From: JAGRKR01 sp041397725
GTDB taxonomy: Bacteria > Pseudomonadota > Alphaproteobacteria > Rhizobiales > Hyphomicrobiaceae
Length of the DNA stretch: 64,000 nt
NCBI GenBank assembly: GCA_041397725.1
Contig: JAWKVZ010000005.1
Location: 248,001 to 312,000 of the forward strand
Reading direction: 5' to 3'
The notes under the pieces are model-generated. The model did no database searches. It saw nothing but the letters and a program-made list of their open reading frames with translations, and had not been told where the DNA came from. Both the position numbers and the translations under genes were made by a program. This document shows positions 26,947 through 36,392 of the stretch, one piece after another (position 1 is the first letter of the stretch; every line of letters begins with the position of its first letter).

Positions 26947-28356
26947 GTGAAGTATGTCAGCACTCGGGGCGAGGCGCCCCGTCTTGGATTCGAGGATGTG
27001 CTCCTTGCCGGCCTGGCGCGGGATGGCGGCCTCTATGTGCCGGCCGAGTGGCCGAGGTTCACACCCGAGGAAATCGCCGGGTTCGCCGGTGCGCGCTACG
27101 AGGACGTCGCCTTCGCGGTGATGCGTCCGTTCATGGGCGATGCGGTGCCGGCCGACGAGCTGCGTGCGATGATCGAGGCGGCCTATGCCGGCTTCGCGCA
27201 CCGCTCCATCGCGCCCCTCGTCGAAATCGCGCCCAACGACTGGGTTCTCGAGCTGTTCCACGGTCCGACCCTGGCCTTCAAGGATGTCGCCATGCAGGTG
27301 CTGGCGCGCCTCATGGACCGGACGCTCGACAAGCGGGGCGAGCGCGCCACCATCATCGGCGCGACCTCCGGCGACACGGGCGGCGCCGCCATCGAGGCCT
27401 TCAGGGGCCGCGAGGCGATCGACGTATTCATCCTCTACCCGCACGGCCGCGTCAGCGACGTCCAGCGGCGCCAGATGACCACTCCGTCGGAGGCGAACGT
27501 CCATGCCATCGCGGTCAAGGGTACGTTCGACGACTGCCAGAATCTCGTGAAGGCGATGTTCGGCGATCTGGCCTTGCGCGACCGGCTCGGCCTGACGGGC
27601 GTCAATTCCATCAACTGGGCGCGGCTTATGGCCCAGATCGTCTACTTCTTCAGTGCCGCAGCCTCCCTCGGCGCGCCCGGGCGAAAGATGTCTTTTTCCG
27701 TGCCGACCGGGAATTTCGGCGATGTCTTCGCCGGCTATGCCGCCTGTCGCATGGGGCTGCCTGTGGAGCGCCTGCTGATCGCCACAAATGTGAACGACAT
27801 CTTGGCGCGAACCCTGGCCAGCGGTCGCTACGAGCCGCGCGGCGTCGTCGCCACACAGAGTCCGAGCATGGACATTCAGATCTCGTCGAACTTCGAGCGG
27901 CTGCTTTTCGATCTGGCGGGGCGTGACAGCGCCCGCGTCCGTGCGCTGATGGCAGAGCTCAATGCCGAAGGGCGCTTCGTCCTGACGCCGGCCGAGATCG
28001 AGGGCATGCGGGCGCTGTTCGACGCCGACCGCGTGGACGAGGCCGAGACCGTGGCGACGATCCGCGCGCTGGCCTCGCGCACGGGCTATGTCGCCGATCC
28101 GCATACGGCGGTCGGCATCGCCGCGGCAGCCCGCAAGCGTGGTGATCGCCGCGTGCCCATGGTCATGCTCGCGACCGCACATCCCGCCAAGTTCCCGGCG
28201 ACCGTCGAAGCGGCGACCGGTCGCGCGCCGCCCGAGCCGGACATCGTCGCGCGCCAGCGCACGGCGAGCGAGCGAACGGTGGTGCTCGAGAACGATGTAA
28301 CAGCGGTTTCGGGGTATGTGGAGCGGCACGCCCGTTCGGTCGGGAGGACGGCATGA
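26947..28356 (+). CDS. thrC: Threonine synthase
   Basis: 469 residues, GTG start with AAGG nine bases upstream. PLP-dependent fold-II enzyme: N-terminal MKYVSTRGEAPRLGFEDVLL, the PLP lysine Lys112 in LAFKDVAMQVL, phosphate-binding GATSGDTGGAAIEAF, NSINWARLMAQIVYFF, VPTGNFGDVFAGY and DPHTAVG near the end. It converts O-phospho-L-homoserine to threonine and phosphate in the cytoplasm. The next gene (M16 peptidase) overlaps it as ATGA. The thrC/M16 pairing is common in alphaproteobacteria. Confidence 0.95.
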   Translation: MKYVSTRGEAPRLGFEDVLLAGLARDGGLYVPAEWPRFTPEEIAGFAGARYEDVAFAVMRPFMGDAVPADELRAMIEAAYAGFAHRSIAPLVEIAPNDWVLELFHGPTLAFKDVAMQVLARLMDRTLDKRGERATIIGATSGDTGGAAIEAFRGREAIDVFILYPHGRVSDVQRRQMTTPSEANVHAIAVKGTFDDCQNLVKAMFGDLALRDRLGLTGVNSINWARLMAQIVYFFSAAASLGAPGRKMSFSVPTGNFGDVFAGYAACRMGLPVERLLIATNVNDILARTLASGRYEPRGVVATQSPSMDIQISSNFERLLFDLAGRDSARVRALMAELNAEGRFVLTPAEIEGMRALFDADRVDEAETVATIRALASRTGYVADPHTAVGIAAAARKRGDRRVPMVMLATAHPAKFPATVEAATGRAPPEPDIVARQRTASERTVVLENDVTAVSGYVERHARSVGRTA

Positions 28357-29654
28357 CGATCCAAGTTTCGGTGCTCGACAACGGAATGCGCGTGGTCTCG
28401 CACCGAATGCCGCATCTGGAGACGGTCTCGCTCGGCGTCTGGGTCGCCACCGGCGCGCGCCACGAGGCGGCGCACGAGAACGGCATCTCGCATCTGCTCG
28501 AGCACATGGCGTTCAAGGGCACGATGCGTCGTGACGCCCGACGCATCGCCGAGGAGATCGAGCAGGTCGGCGGCGAGCTCAATGCGGCCACCAGCGCCGA
28601 GATGACGGCCTACTATGCGCGTATCCTCAAGCCCGACGTCGAGCTTGCCATCGATATTCTCGCCGACATCCTGCAGAACTCGCGCTTCGTGAAAGACGAG
28701 TTGGAGCGCGAGCGCGAAGTCATCCTGCAGGAGATCGCCGCCACCCGGGACAGCCCGGAGGAGATCGCTTTTGATCTCCTGCACGAGGCGGCGTTTCCCG
28801 ATCAGGCGCTCGGCCGGCCCATCCTGGGGTCGGAGGAGAGTGTCTCGCGGTTCACCGGCGAGGACCTCGTGCGCTTTCAGACAGGGCGCTACCGGGCGGG
28901 CGATCTCGTGCTGAGCGCCGCGGGGGCCGTTGATCACGACCAGGTGGTGAAGTGCGCCGCCGCCCTGTTCAGTGGCCTGCCGGCCGGCAAGGCGGAGGCG
29001 GGCACGGTCGCCAGGTATCACGGCGGTCAGCGCACGTTCGAGAAGTCCTTCGAGCAGAGCCACCTCGTGCTGGCATTCGAGGCTCCGTCCTACCGCAGCC
29101 GCGATTTCTACGCCGCGCAGGTCTATTCCGGCGTGCTCGGCGGGGGCATGTCCTCGCGATTGTTCCAGGAGGTCCGCGAGCGTCAGGGGTTGTGCTATTC
29201 GATCTACTCGTCCTGCTGGGGGCTATCGGATACGGGCGTGTTCGGCGTGCATTCTGCGACGAGCGCCGAGCAGATGCCCAAGCTGATCGACGTGGTCATC
29301 GATCAGATCGAGCGCTCGGCCAACGACGGCGCGAAGGCGGCGGAGGTCGCTCGCGCCAAGGCCCAGATCAAGGCCGGTCTGCTGATGGGGCTCGAAAGCT
29401 CCAGTGGACGCGCCGAGCAGATGGCGCGCCAGCTTCTGGCTTTCGATCGGCTGCTGACCACGGAGGAGATGATCGAGCGCGTCGAGGCGGTTCGAGAAAG
29501 CGATGTGCGGGATGTGGCGTCGCGGCTGGTGTCAGGCTCGGATGCCACGGTCATCGTGGTCGGAGCCGGTCGGCGCACGCGCCAGTGCATGGCCTCGCTC
29601 GGGCGGCTGGCGGCGATGCGCAGTCCGGGACGCGGGATCGGTACGAGTGCGTGA
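28353..29654 (+). CDS. M16-family zinc peptidase (mitochondrial processing peptidase-like)
   Basis: 433 residues, start ATG overlapping the thrC stop, with GGGAGG upstream inside thrC. The inverted zinc motif HLLEH is at 47-51, with the third acidic ligand in the following GELNAATSAEMTAYYA segment, and the second half has the inactive M16_C fold (SYRSRDFYAAQVYSGVLGGGMSSRLFQEVRERQGLCYSIYS). This single-domain form is the bacterial relative of the mitochondrial processing peptidase beta subunit. No signal peptide, so it probably acts in the cytoplasm. Substrates in bacteria are poorly known. Confidence 0.93.
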   Translation: MTIQVSVLDNGMRVVSHRMPHLETVSLGVWVATGARHEAAHENGISHLLEHMAFKGTMRRDARRIAEEIEQVGGELNAATSAEMTAYYARILKPDVELAIDILADILQNSRFVKDELEREREVILQEIAATRDSPEEIAFDLLHEAAFPDQALGRPILGSEESVSRFTGEDLVRFQTGRYRAGDLVLSAAGAVDHDQVVKCAAALFSGLPAGKAEAGTVARYHGGQRTFEKSFEQSHLVLAFEAPSYRSRDFYAAQVYSGVLGGGMSSRLFQEVRERQGLCYSIYSSCWGLSDTGVFGVHSATSAEQMPKLIDVVIDQIERSANDGAKAAEVARAKAQIKAGLLMGLESSSGRAEQMARQLLAFDRLLTTEEMIERVEAVRESDVRDVASRLVSGSDATVIVVGAGRRTRQCMASLGRLAAMRSPGRGIGTSA

Positions 29655-29780
29655 GTGATGCGCGCGGGCCTGCCGCTGCGATCGCGCATGCCGACGGGCG
29701 GTCGTGGCTCTGCCGGCGCCGCGCGCGGCGGGGACGGAACCAGCAACCGCTCACGTCGTGGCGGTTGAAGGGAGTTGAGC

Positions 29781-30377
29781 ATGGTCTTTCTTCGCATGCC
29801 GCTGGCGAACGAGCCCGAGCCGCAACTGCGCGGCGGCGGCCTGCACATGCGACCGCCTGCGCTTGCGGATTATTCCCAGTGGGCCGAGCTCAGGGCTCAG
29901 AGCCGCGATTTCCTGACGCCGTGGGAGCCGGAATGGGCCGCCGACGAACTGACCCGTACCGCATTCCGGCGCCGTGTGCGCTATTATCAGCGCGACCTGC
30001 GCGAGGACGGCGGCTATGCGTTCTTTCTGTTCCGCGACGGTGACGGGCGCCTGCTCGGCGGCTTGACGCTCGGCAACGTGCGCCGGGGCGTCACCCAGGC
30101 AGCCTCGCTCGGCTATTGGGTCGGCGCGCCGCACGCCCGCCAGGGCCATATGACGCGGGCCGTCGGCCTGCTCGTGCCGTTCGCCTTCCGCACACTCAGG
30201 CTGCACCGCCTGGAGGCGGCCTGCCTGCCGCACAATGTCGCCTCCATCCGCGTGCTCGAGCGTTCGGGCTTCCAGCGTGAAGGAACGGCGCGCCGCTATC
30301 TGCGCATCAACGGCGTCTGGCAGGATCACGACATCTTCGCGCGCCTCGAGGATGATCCCGTGGCGGGAGGTGAGTAG
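29781..30377 (+). CDS. GNAT N-acetyltransferase (RimJ/RimL-like)
   Basis: 198 residues from MVFLRMPLANEP, GAAGGGAG nine bases before ATG. Acetyl-CoA fold visible: RPPALADYSQWAELRAQSR, LGGLTLGNVRRG, ASLGYWVGAPHARQGHMTRAV (pyrophosphate-binding loop) and HRLEAACLPHNVASIRVLERSGF. This layout is that of RimJ-type alpha-amino acetyltransferases acting on ribosomal or other protein N-termini. The M16 peptidase lies 126 bp upstream and the EAL protein starts 4 bp after its stop, so it is co-transcribed with the latter. Confidence 0.9.
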   Translation: MVFLRMPLANEPEPQLRGGGLHMRPPALADYSQWAELRAQSRDFLTPWEPEWAADELTRTAFRRRVRYYQRDLREDGGYAFFLFRDGDGRLLGGLTLGNVRRGVTQAASLGYWVGAPHARQGHMTRAVGLLVPFAFRTLRLHRLEAACLPHNVASIRVLERSGFQREGTARRYLRINGVWQDHDIFARLEDDPVAGGE

Positions 30378-30381
30378 ATCG

Positions 30382-33300
30382 ATGACTGGCCGTCGCGCGA
30401 CACGCTCGAGAACGCACGAGGCTCCGAGGCGCCGCCACGGCCGCGCCCGGACGGCAGCGTGCTGCGTGCGTGCGGGCGTGTGGGCGCGCGCGCGGGTCTG
30501 TCTCGGCCTGCTCGTGGCGATGCTGCTGACGCTTGCCGGCACACTTCCCGCCCGGGCCCTCGAGCCGATCGTCATCGGGGCCGATCAGGACCGCATCGAC
30601 ATCACCAACCTCGGCGTGATCTACGAGGGCGGGCGCGGCGACAGGATCCAGGTCGAGACGGCGCCCGGCGCGGACGGCGTCGCCGGCCGCATCATCGTGC
30701 GAGCCACGACGCCGGGGACGAGCCCGGGCTGGCTCGTCTTCGCCCTGCGCAATCCGACCGACAAGACCATCGAGCGATGGGTGACCGCCGATCGCTACAA
30801 CCTAGCCGGCTCGGGCATCATCTGGCCCGATCTCGACGCCCGGCGCGTCGCGGCCCTCACGGCGTCGCATGGCTTCGTGCCGGAGCGTATCGCCAGCGAC
30901 GGCGTCGATGTCTTCCGGATCACCGTCGAGCCCGGACAGACCGTAACCTATGTGGCGGAGCTGTCGGCGGAGCGGTTTTCCCGCATCTATCTCTGGAATG
31001 CGCGCGCCTATGAAATGCGCCAGCGCAACCGCACGCTCTTTAACGGCATTCTGCTCGGGCTGACGGCGCTTCTGGCGATTTTCGTCACGTCGATCTTTGC
31101 CGCCAATCACAAGGCGATGTTCCCGTCCGCCGCACTCGTGGCCTGGTGCGTGCTCGCCTACCTGTGCGTCGATTTCGGCTTCTGGCATAAGCTTTTCCAG
31201 CTGCGCGCAGACGCCAACGCCATCTACCGCGCGAGTGCCGAGGCCGCCATCGCCGCGAGTCTGGTCATCTTCCTGCATACCTTCCTGCATCTGCGCTCGT
31301 GGCATCCGACGGTCCGCTTCATGATCGGCATCTGGATGCTGGCGCAGTTGGCGCTTGTGGCGCTGGCCATCGTCGATCCGAGGCTGGCGGCGACCTTCGC
31401 GCGCATCTCGCTCGGCTTCATCGGCGTCGTCGGCGCGCTGTTCATCCTCTATCTCGCGCTCAGAGGGCAGGATCGCGCGCTGTCCCTGGTGCCGACCTGG
31501 TTGCTGCTCGTCGTCTGGCTTTTCGGCTGCTTCGTCACGGTGAGTGGGCGTCTGTCGGGCGATGTCGTCGTCTCCGGCGCAGTGGCGGCGCTGGTGCTCA
31601 TCACGATCCTGATCGGCTTCACGGTCACGCAGTTCGCCTTCCGCAGCACCGATCCGCTCTACGGTCTGTCGCCCGGCGATGCACAGCTCGCGGCGCTCGC
31701 GGTCGACGGCGCCGGGGCTGCTGTCTGGGAATGGAACGACCGCCGCGAGGAGGTGCGCTGCAGCCCGATCCTCGAGGAATCGCTCGGCCTCACGCCGGGT
31801 GAGCTGTCGACCAAGGTGGACGACTGGCTCGAGCACGTGCATCCCGGCGATCGCGAGAGGTTCCGCCTGCTGCTCTGGTCGCTCAAGGAGAACAGCGGCG
31901 GGCTCATCAAGATCGATTTCCGGCTGCGGCGCAGCGACGGCACGTACCGCTGGTTCGAGCTCGAAGGCGCCAGCGTCGAGCAGAGCGAGCGCCGGGCGCT
32001 CAAGTGCGTCGGCATCCTCAAGGACGTCACGAGCATCAAGCGGGCGCAGGAGCGGCTCGTCCACGACGCGGTGCACGACAGTCTCACCGGGCTGCCGAAC
32101 CGCGAGCTGTTCCTCGACCGTCTTGGCCAGGCGCTGGCGCGCTCGCGGAGCGACAACGGCGCGCGGCCCACGGCGCTCTTCATCGACATCGACCGCTTCA
32201 AGTCCGTCAACAGCACGTTCGGCCTGATCGTGGGAGACAGCCTGCTCCTGACCGTGGCGCGCCGGCTCTCCCGCCATCTCGGTCCGCACGACACGCTGGC
32301 CCGCGTCGGCGGCGATCAGTTCGCGATCCTGCTGACGGACCAGCACGACGCCCGTCAGATCGCCCTGCTCGCGGAGCGCATTCGACGGGCGTTGCGCAGC
32401 CCACTCAAGATCTCGGGGCGCGAGGTCGTGCTGACGGGCTCGATCGGCATCGCCGTCCATGACGGCCAGGACGCGGCGCACGAGAACCTGTTGCGCGAGG
32501 CCGAGATCGCCGCCTTCCGCGCCAAGCGCGCCGGCATGGATCGCATCGAGATCTTCAAGCCGAGCATGCGCCGGGAGTCCGACGAGCACGTGCTTCTCGA
32601 GCAGGATCTCAGACGCGCGCTCGAGCGCCGCCAGCTTCGCGTGCTCTATCAGCCGATCATGCTGCTCGGCACCGAGGAACTGGCGGGGTTCGAGGCCTTG
32701 CTGCGCTGGGAGCACCCCAAGCTCGGCATGCTCAACGCCGCCGAGTTCATCCCGATCGCCGAGCAGTCGGACCTCATCCTGAAGCTCGGCGCCTTCGTGC
32801 TCGAGCGCGCGACCTTCGACCTCGTGCGCTGGCACAAGGAGCTGCCGAGGGTCGAGAACGCCCTGTTCGTCAGCGTCAATGTCTCGAGCCGGCAGCTCTT
32901 CCGGCCCGAGCTGGTGCAGGACGTGCGGCGGCTGCTCGGTCGCGAGATCGTGCCGCGCGGCTGCCTGAAGCTCGAGATCACCGAGTCCCTCGTCATGGAG
33001 AACCCCGAGCAGGCCGTCGAGGTGCTCGGATGGCTGCGTGATGCCGGCGTCGGCCTGGCGCTCGACGATTTCGGCACGGGTTACTCGTCTCTCGCCTACC
33101 TCGAGCGCTTTCCGTTCGATACCATCAAGATCGATCGCGCGCTCGTGCAGGCGGCATTCGAGAGCGAGTCCGGGCCGGTTATCGTGCGGTCGATCGTGGC
33201 GCTCTCGCACGAGCTCGGCAAGGCGGTCGTCGCCGAGGGCGTGGAAACCAGTGAGGACGTCAGCTTCCTGCGGTCCATCGGCTGCGAACTGGCCCAGGGG

Positions 33301-34467
33301 CATTACTACGGCGCCGCGATCAGCGATAAGGACGTGATCGCCGGCCTCAAGTCGATGCGCAAGTCCGATCGCCGGGTCAATCGTGGCGGATTCTTCGGCG
33401 GCAAGCCGAAGACGCGCAAACCGAAGGGGTCGCGCGATGACGGCGATGTGCCGGCGCCGGAACCAGGTGGCGGGCCGCCCCCGCCGCCGCCGGCCGGTGT
33501 CGCCGCAGCGGCCAATGGGCACGGCGGACCTTCCGGCGCAGTGGATGCCGAGATGGTCGCCGTTGGCGACGCGATCGTAGCCGCGGCGGGAACACCGGCT
33601 CATCCCGAAAGATCACACGCGGGACGGCCGCCCGGTCGTGACCGCGTGCGCGAGCCGCGTCCCCCGGTGCCGCCTGCCGGTGACGGCGGCATGTCCGCCG
33701 CCAGCGGACCAATGGCTGCCCCCCTCGCCCCGCCGCCAGCGGCGCATCGGCCAGGCCCCAACGGTGGCCCGGTGCCAGGTCCGTCGGCGGTTCGGCCCGG
33801 TCCCGTCGAGCATCCGCGCCAGGCCGAGGCCGCTGCCGCACCGCACAGCCCCTCGCCCGCCGAGTCGATGCCGGCGCGTCACCAGCCGCCACCTGCGGAG
33901 CCGCCGCGTCAGGGACGGCCGCCGCTCAGATCCGTGGACGAGAGCGACGACCCGCCGACGGAGGAGCCGACCGTGCCGCTCGCGCGCCGGCGCAGCCCCG
34001 AGGGTGCTGCTCAGCCGCTGCCCAGGCCGACGCCGGCCCCTTCAGCCGGTCCGGCTGTGGCACGCGCGCCCATGGAGCCGCCGCCCGCTCGGCACGGCGC
34101 GCCTGCCGGCGAGAACGATGGGCCGAGGGGCGAGACTGGGCCGCGGCCGGCTGCTCCGACACCACCGCAACCGCGGCCGGCGTCCGCCGAGGCGACTGAG
34201 GCCCGTGCGCCTCGCCACCAAGACGCCTCGCCACCAGCCCCGACATTGCCGGCGGAGCCGGAGCCATCGACCTTGAGCGGCATGGGCGCCGTTGCGAACT
34301 CCGTCGAGGCGAGAGGGGGGGAGCCGGTGGCACCGCCGCCGGCCGCAGAGGCCCGCGCGCCGCAGCAGCAGGCCGCGCCGCAACCACAGCTTCCGCAGCA
34401 GCCGGTCGTGCCCCAGCCGAGTCTGCCACCGGGGGCGAGCCAGAGATCCCGGCGAGCGGGAACGTAA
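30382..34467 (+). CDS. 7TM-PAS-GGDEF-EAL signalling protein with long proline-rich tail
   Basis: 1361 residues. A signal/anchor segment at 33-58 is followed by a periplasmic domain at 60-215, seven membrane helices between 220 and 418, a PAS domain at about 435-555, a GGDEF-type domain at 560-725 and an EAL domain at 735-990. The GGDEF motif reads GGDQF (643-647) and no RxxD I-site precedes it, so cyclase activity is doubtful. The EAL domain keeps EALLRW (771), DDFGTGYSS (895), KIDR and VAEGVET, so it should hydrolyse cyclic di-GMP. About 360 residues after 1000 form a basic, then Pro/Ala-rich, low-complexity tail with no recognisable domain. Starts 4 bp after the GNAT gene. Confidence 0.88.
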   Translation: MTGRRATRSRTHEAPRRRHGRARTAACCVRAGVWARARVCLGLLVAMLLTLAGTLPARALEPIVIGADQDRIDITNLGVIYEGGRGDRIQVETAPGADGVAGRIIVRATTPGTSPGWLVFALRNPTDKTIERWVTADRYNLAGSGIIWPDLDARRVAALTASHGFVPERIASDGVDVFRITVEPGQTVTYVAELSAERFSRIYLWNARAYEMRQRNRTLFNGILLGLTALLAIFVTSIFAANHKAMFPSAALVAWCVLAYLCVDFGFWHKLFQLRADANAIYRASAEAAIAASLVIFLHTFLHLRSWHPTVRFMIGIWMLAQLALVALAIVDPRLAATFARISLGFIGVVGALFILYLALRGQDRALSLVPTWLLLVVWLFGCFVTVSGRLSGDVVVSGAVAALVLITILIGFTVTQFAFRSTDPLYGLSPGDAQLAALAVDGAGAAVWEWNDRREEVRCSPILEESLGLTPGELSTKVDDWLEHVHPGDRERFRLLLWSLKENSGGLIKIDFRLRRSDGTYRWFELEGASVEQSERRALKCVGILKDVTSIKRAQERLVHDAVHDSLTGLPNRELFLDRLGQALARSRSDNGARPTALFIDIDRFKSVNSTFGLIVGDSLLLTVARRLSRHLGPHDTLARVGGDQFAILLTDQHDARQIALLAERIRRALRSPLKISGREVVLTGSIGIAVHDGQDAAHENLLREAEIAAFRAKRAGMDRIEIFKPSMRRESDEHVLLEQDLRRALERRQLRVLYQPIMLLGTEELAGFEALLRWEHPKLGMLNAAEFIPIAEQSDLILKLGAFVLERATFDLVRWHKELPRVENALFVSVNVSSRQLFRPELVQDVRRLLGREIVPRGCLKLEITESLVMENPEQAVEVLGWLRDAGVGLALDDFGTGYSSLAYLERFPFDTIKIDRALVQAAFESESGPVIVRSIVALSHELGKAVVAEGVETSEDVSFLRSIGCELAQGHYYGAAISDKDVIAGLKSMRKSDRRVNRGGFFGGKPKTRKPKGSRDDGDVPAPEPGGGPPPPPPAGVAAAANGHGGPSGAVDAEMVAVGDAIVAAAGTPAHPERSHAGRPPGRDRVREPRPPVPPAGDGGMSAASGPMAAPLAPPPAAHRPGPNGGPVPGPSAVRPGPVEHPRQAEAAAAPHSPSPAESMPARHQPPPAEPPRQGRPPLRSVDESDDPPTEEPTVPLARRRSPEGAAQPLPRPTPAPSAGPAVARAPMEPPPARHGAPAGENDGPRGETGPRPAAPTPPQPRPASAEATEARAPRHQDASPPAPTLPAEPEPSTLSGMGAVANSVEARGGEPVAPPPAAEARAPQQQAAPQPQLPQQPVVPQPSLPPGASQRSRRAGT

Positions 34468-34562
34468 GGGACGACGCGCCGCATCGCCGGTGCCAGGTCG
34501 CGGAGCCTCGAGGGCGCAGCCAAAAGGCCTGGGTTTCGTGTCACGGCCGCACGGCCGGCGCC

Positions 34563-35177
34563 TCAGGCGTGCCCGGCGTCACTGACGAGGAACGATGGAT
34601 CGATGCCGAGACGCGCCAGGGCCTTGGCGTACTTGGTCTCCGGGTCCGGATCGAACACGATGTCGAGGTCGGCGGGGCAATGCAACCAGCCGTTCCCTTG
34701 AATCTCGCTTTCGAGCTGGCCCGGGCTCCAGCCGGAGTAGCCGAGCGCGAGCAGAGCCTTGAGGGGACCCGTCCCCGTGGCGATCGCACGCAGGATGTCG
34801 AGCGTATGCGTCAGGCTGACATGCTCGTCGATGCTCATCGTGGCGTCCTCGGCGTGATAATCGCTCGAGTGGAGCACGAAGCCGCGACGGGAATCGACCG
34901 GCCCGCCGATATGAACGGGAATGCTCGCCATGGCCCCCGGCAAGGCACCGTCGCCCTCGTCGTCGAGGATGGCCAGTTGGCGGAGCAGGTCGGTGAAGCT
35001 GATATCCTTGGCCATCTGGTTGAGAATGAGACCCATGGCGCCGTCGGGCGAGTGGGCGCACATGTAGATGACGGCTCGCGCGAAGCGAGGGTCTGGCATG
35101 CCGGGCATGGCGATCAGCAGCTGTCCTTCAAGGAAGCTGCCGGTGTCTTTCTGGATCAGGCGCGGCGACTTGCTCAT
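34563..35177 (-). CDS. yqgE: YqgE/AlgH family protein
   Basis: 204 residues from MSKSPRLIQKDTG. Family hallmarks: GSFLEGQLLIAMPGMPDPRFARAVIYMCAHSPDGAMGLILN at the start (quoted in part), then VHIGGPVDSRRGFVLHSSDY and LGYSGWSPGQLESEI. UPF0301 proteins are widespread; their role is not well fixed (AlgH was linked to alginate control in Pseudomonas). Cytoplasmic, single gene, convergent with the EAL gene and divergent from the DsbD-N-like gene, as in related genomes. Confidence 0.93.
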   Translation of the reverse strand: MSKSPRLIQKDTGSFLEGQLLIAMPGMPDPRFARAVIYMCAHSPDGAMGLILNQMAKDISFTDLLRQLAILDDEGDGALPGAMASIPVHIGGPVDSRRGFVLHSSDYHAEDATMSIDEHVSLTHTLDILRAIATGTGPLKALLALGYSGWSPGQLESEIQGNGWLHCPADLDIVFDPDPETKYAKALARLGIDPSFLVSDAGHA

Positions 35178-35392
35178 GTCTGGAAGTGTAGCCTTCTTGG
35201 GGAGTGGCTGTGAAGCGTCCGGCGGGCACGTTGCCGGGGTGCGGGCGGAGGGTCCCATCGAGAGAGTGTGACTTGCCTCAAGCGGGCACTTCCCTGTTAC
35301 TTGCTATCGTGCGTGCCTATATATCTGGCCATTCACCGCCGGGACGCCAAGTGATCCTGTTCGCGGCGAAGGTCGTTGGGAAAGCAGCCGTC

Positions 35393-36262
35393 ATGTCACG
35401 ATCCATCCCTCTGCCCTGCGCACCTTGGCTGGCGATCGCGCTCGCCGGCATGCTCGCCGCTGTCTCCGGCCCTGCCGAAGCGGCATCGTCGCCCTGGATC
35501 GAGGGCAACAAGTTCCGGGCGCGGCTCGTTGCCGGCGAGGTGGCGGATGCAAGCGGGGCGAAACGCCTTATGGCCGGTATCGAGCTCGAGCTCGAACGAG
35601 GCTGGAAGACCTATTGGCGCATGCCCGGGGACACGGGCGTGCCGCCGAATTTCGACTTCTCCGCCTCACGCAAGATCAGCACCGCGACCGTTCGCTATCC
35701 CGCCCCGGTGCGCCTTGTGGACCCTGCCGGTCAGGCCGTCGTCTACAAGGACGCCGTGCTGTTTCCGGTGGAGATCGTCGCGGCCGGCGAGGGCAGCGAT
35801 CCCCTCCACCTCTCCGTGAAGCTCGAGATCGGCGTCTGCGAAAAGATCTGCATTCCCGTCTTCGCCAAGCTTGATCTGGACATCCCGCGCAAGCCCGGCG
35901 CCGCCGGCGAGGGCGCTCTCATCGCCGAGGCGTTCGCCCGCGTTCCGAAGCGCGGCAAGACTCTCGGCCCGAGTGATCCTCGCCTCCTCAACGCCGATCT
36001 CAAGGTGGACGGTGACAAGACGCGACTCGAGTTCACCGCGGAGTTCCCCGGTGGGGTCGACGGCGCCGATCTCTTCGTCGAGGGGCCTGGCACGACGTAC
36101 GTGCCGATGCCGTCCAAGGTCGGTGACACCACGGGCAAGCGCGTGCGTTTCGCTGTCGATCTCAGCAAGGACGAGGCCGCCGAGCTCAAGGGCAAGTCGC
36201 TGACGGTCACGCTCGTGGCGAAGTCCGGAGCGTCGGAGTCGGTCTGGGTCATCGCGAAGTGA
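35393..36262 (+). CDS. Secreted DsbD N-terminal-domain-like protein (thiol:disulfide corrector family)
   Basis: 289 residues from MSRSIPLPCAPWLAIALAGML, with a signal peptide cut near AEAASSPW. The mature part matches the periplasmic alpha domain of DsbD/ScsB: ELERGWKTYWRMPGDTGVPPNF, YPAPVRLVDPAGQAVVYKDAVLFPVEI and the redox-type segment GVCEKICIPVFAKLDL. It lacks the membrane and thioredoxin domains of full DsbD, so it may pass or receive electrons from a separate partner. An in-frame GTG at 35351 is a possible but poorer start. It is followed 130 bp later by a peroxiredoxin, giving a small redox pair. Confidence 0.82.
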   Translation: MSRSIPLPCAPWLAIALAGMLAAVSGPAEAASSPWIEGNKFRARLVAGEVADASGAKRLMAGIELELERGWKTYWRMPGDTGVPPNFDFSASRKISTATVRYPAPVRLVDPAGQAVVYKDAVLFPVEIVAAGEGSDPLHLSVKLEIGVCEKICIPVFAKLDLDIPRKPGAAGEGALIAEAFARVPKRGKTLGPSDPRLLNADLKVDGDKTRLEFTAEFPGGVDGADLFVEGPGTTYVPMPSKVGDTTGKRVRFAVDLSKDEAAELKGKSLTVTLVAKSGASESVWVIAK

Positions 36263-36392
36263 CTCGCTGACGGCGCGCAACGCCGCAGAGGTGCTTGGCC
36301 GGACCAGCGAGACCGGCTATGTTGCCCCGCCCGGGCCAAGCGCACGGGTGCCCGCCCTTCCCCCATTGCTTCCTGCCCGAGAGGAGACTGTG

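Noticed and set aside
30802..33603. A 933-codon open frame on the minus strand
   Set aside because: It lies fully inside the 7TM-PAS-GGDEF-EAL gene. High G+C sequence gives long open antisense frames; the translation has no recognisable domain and the plus strand does.
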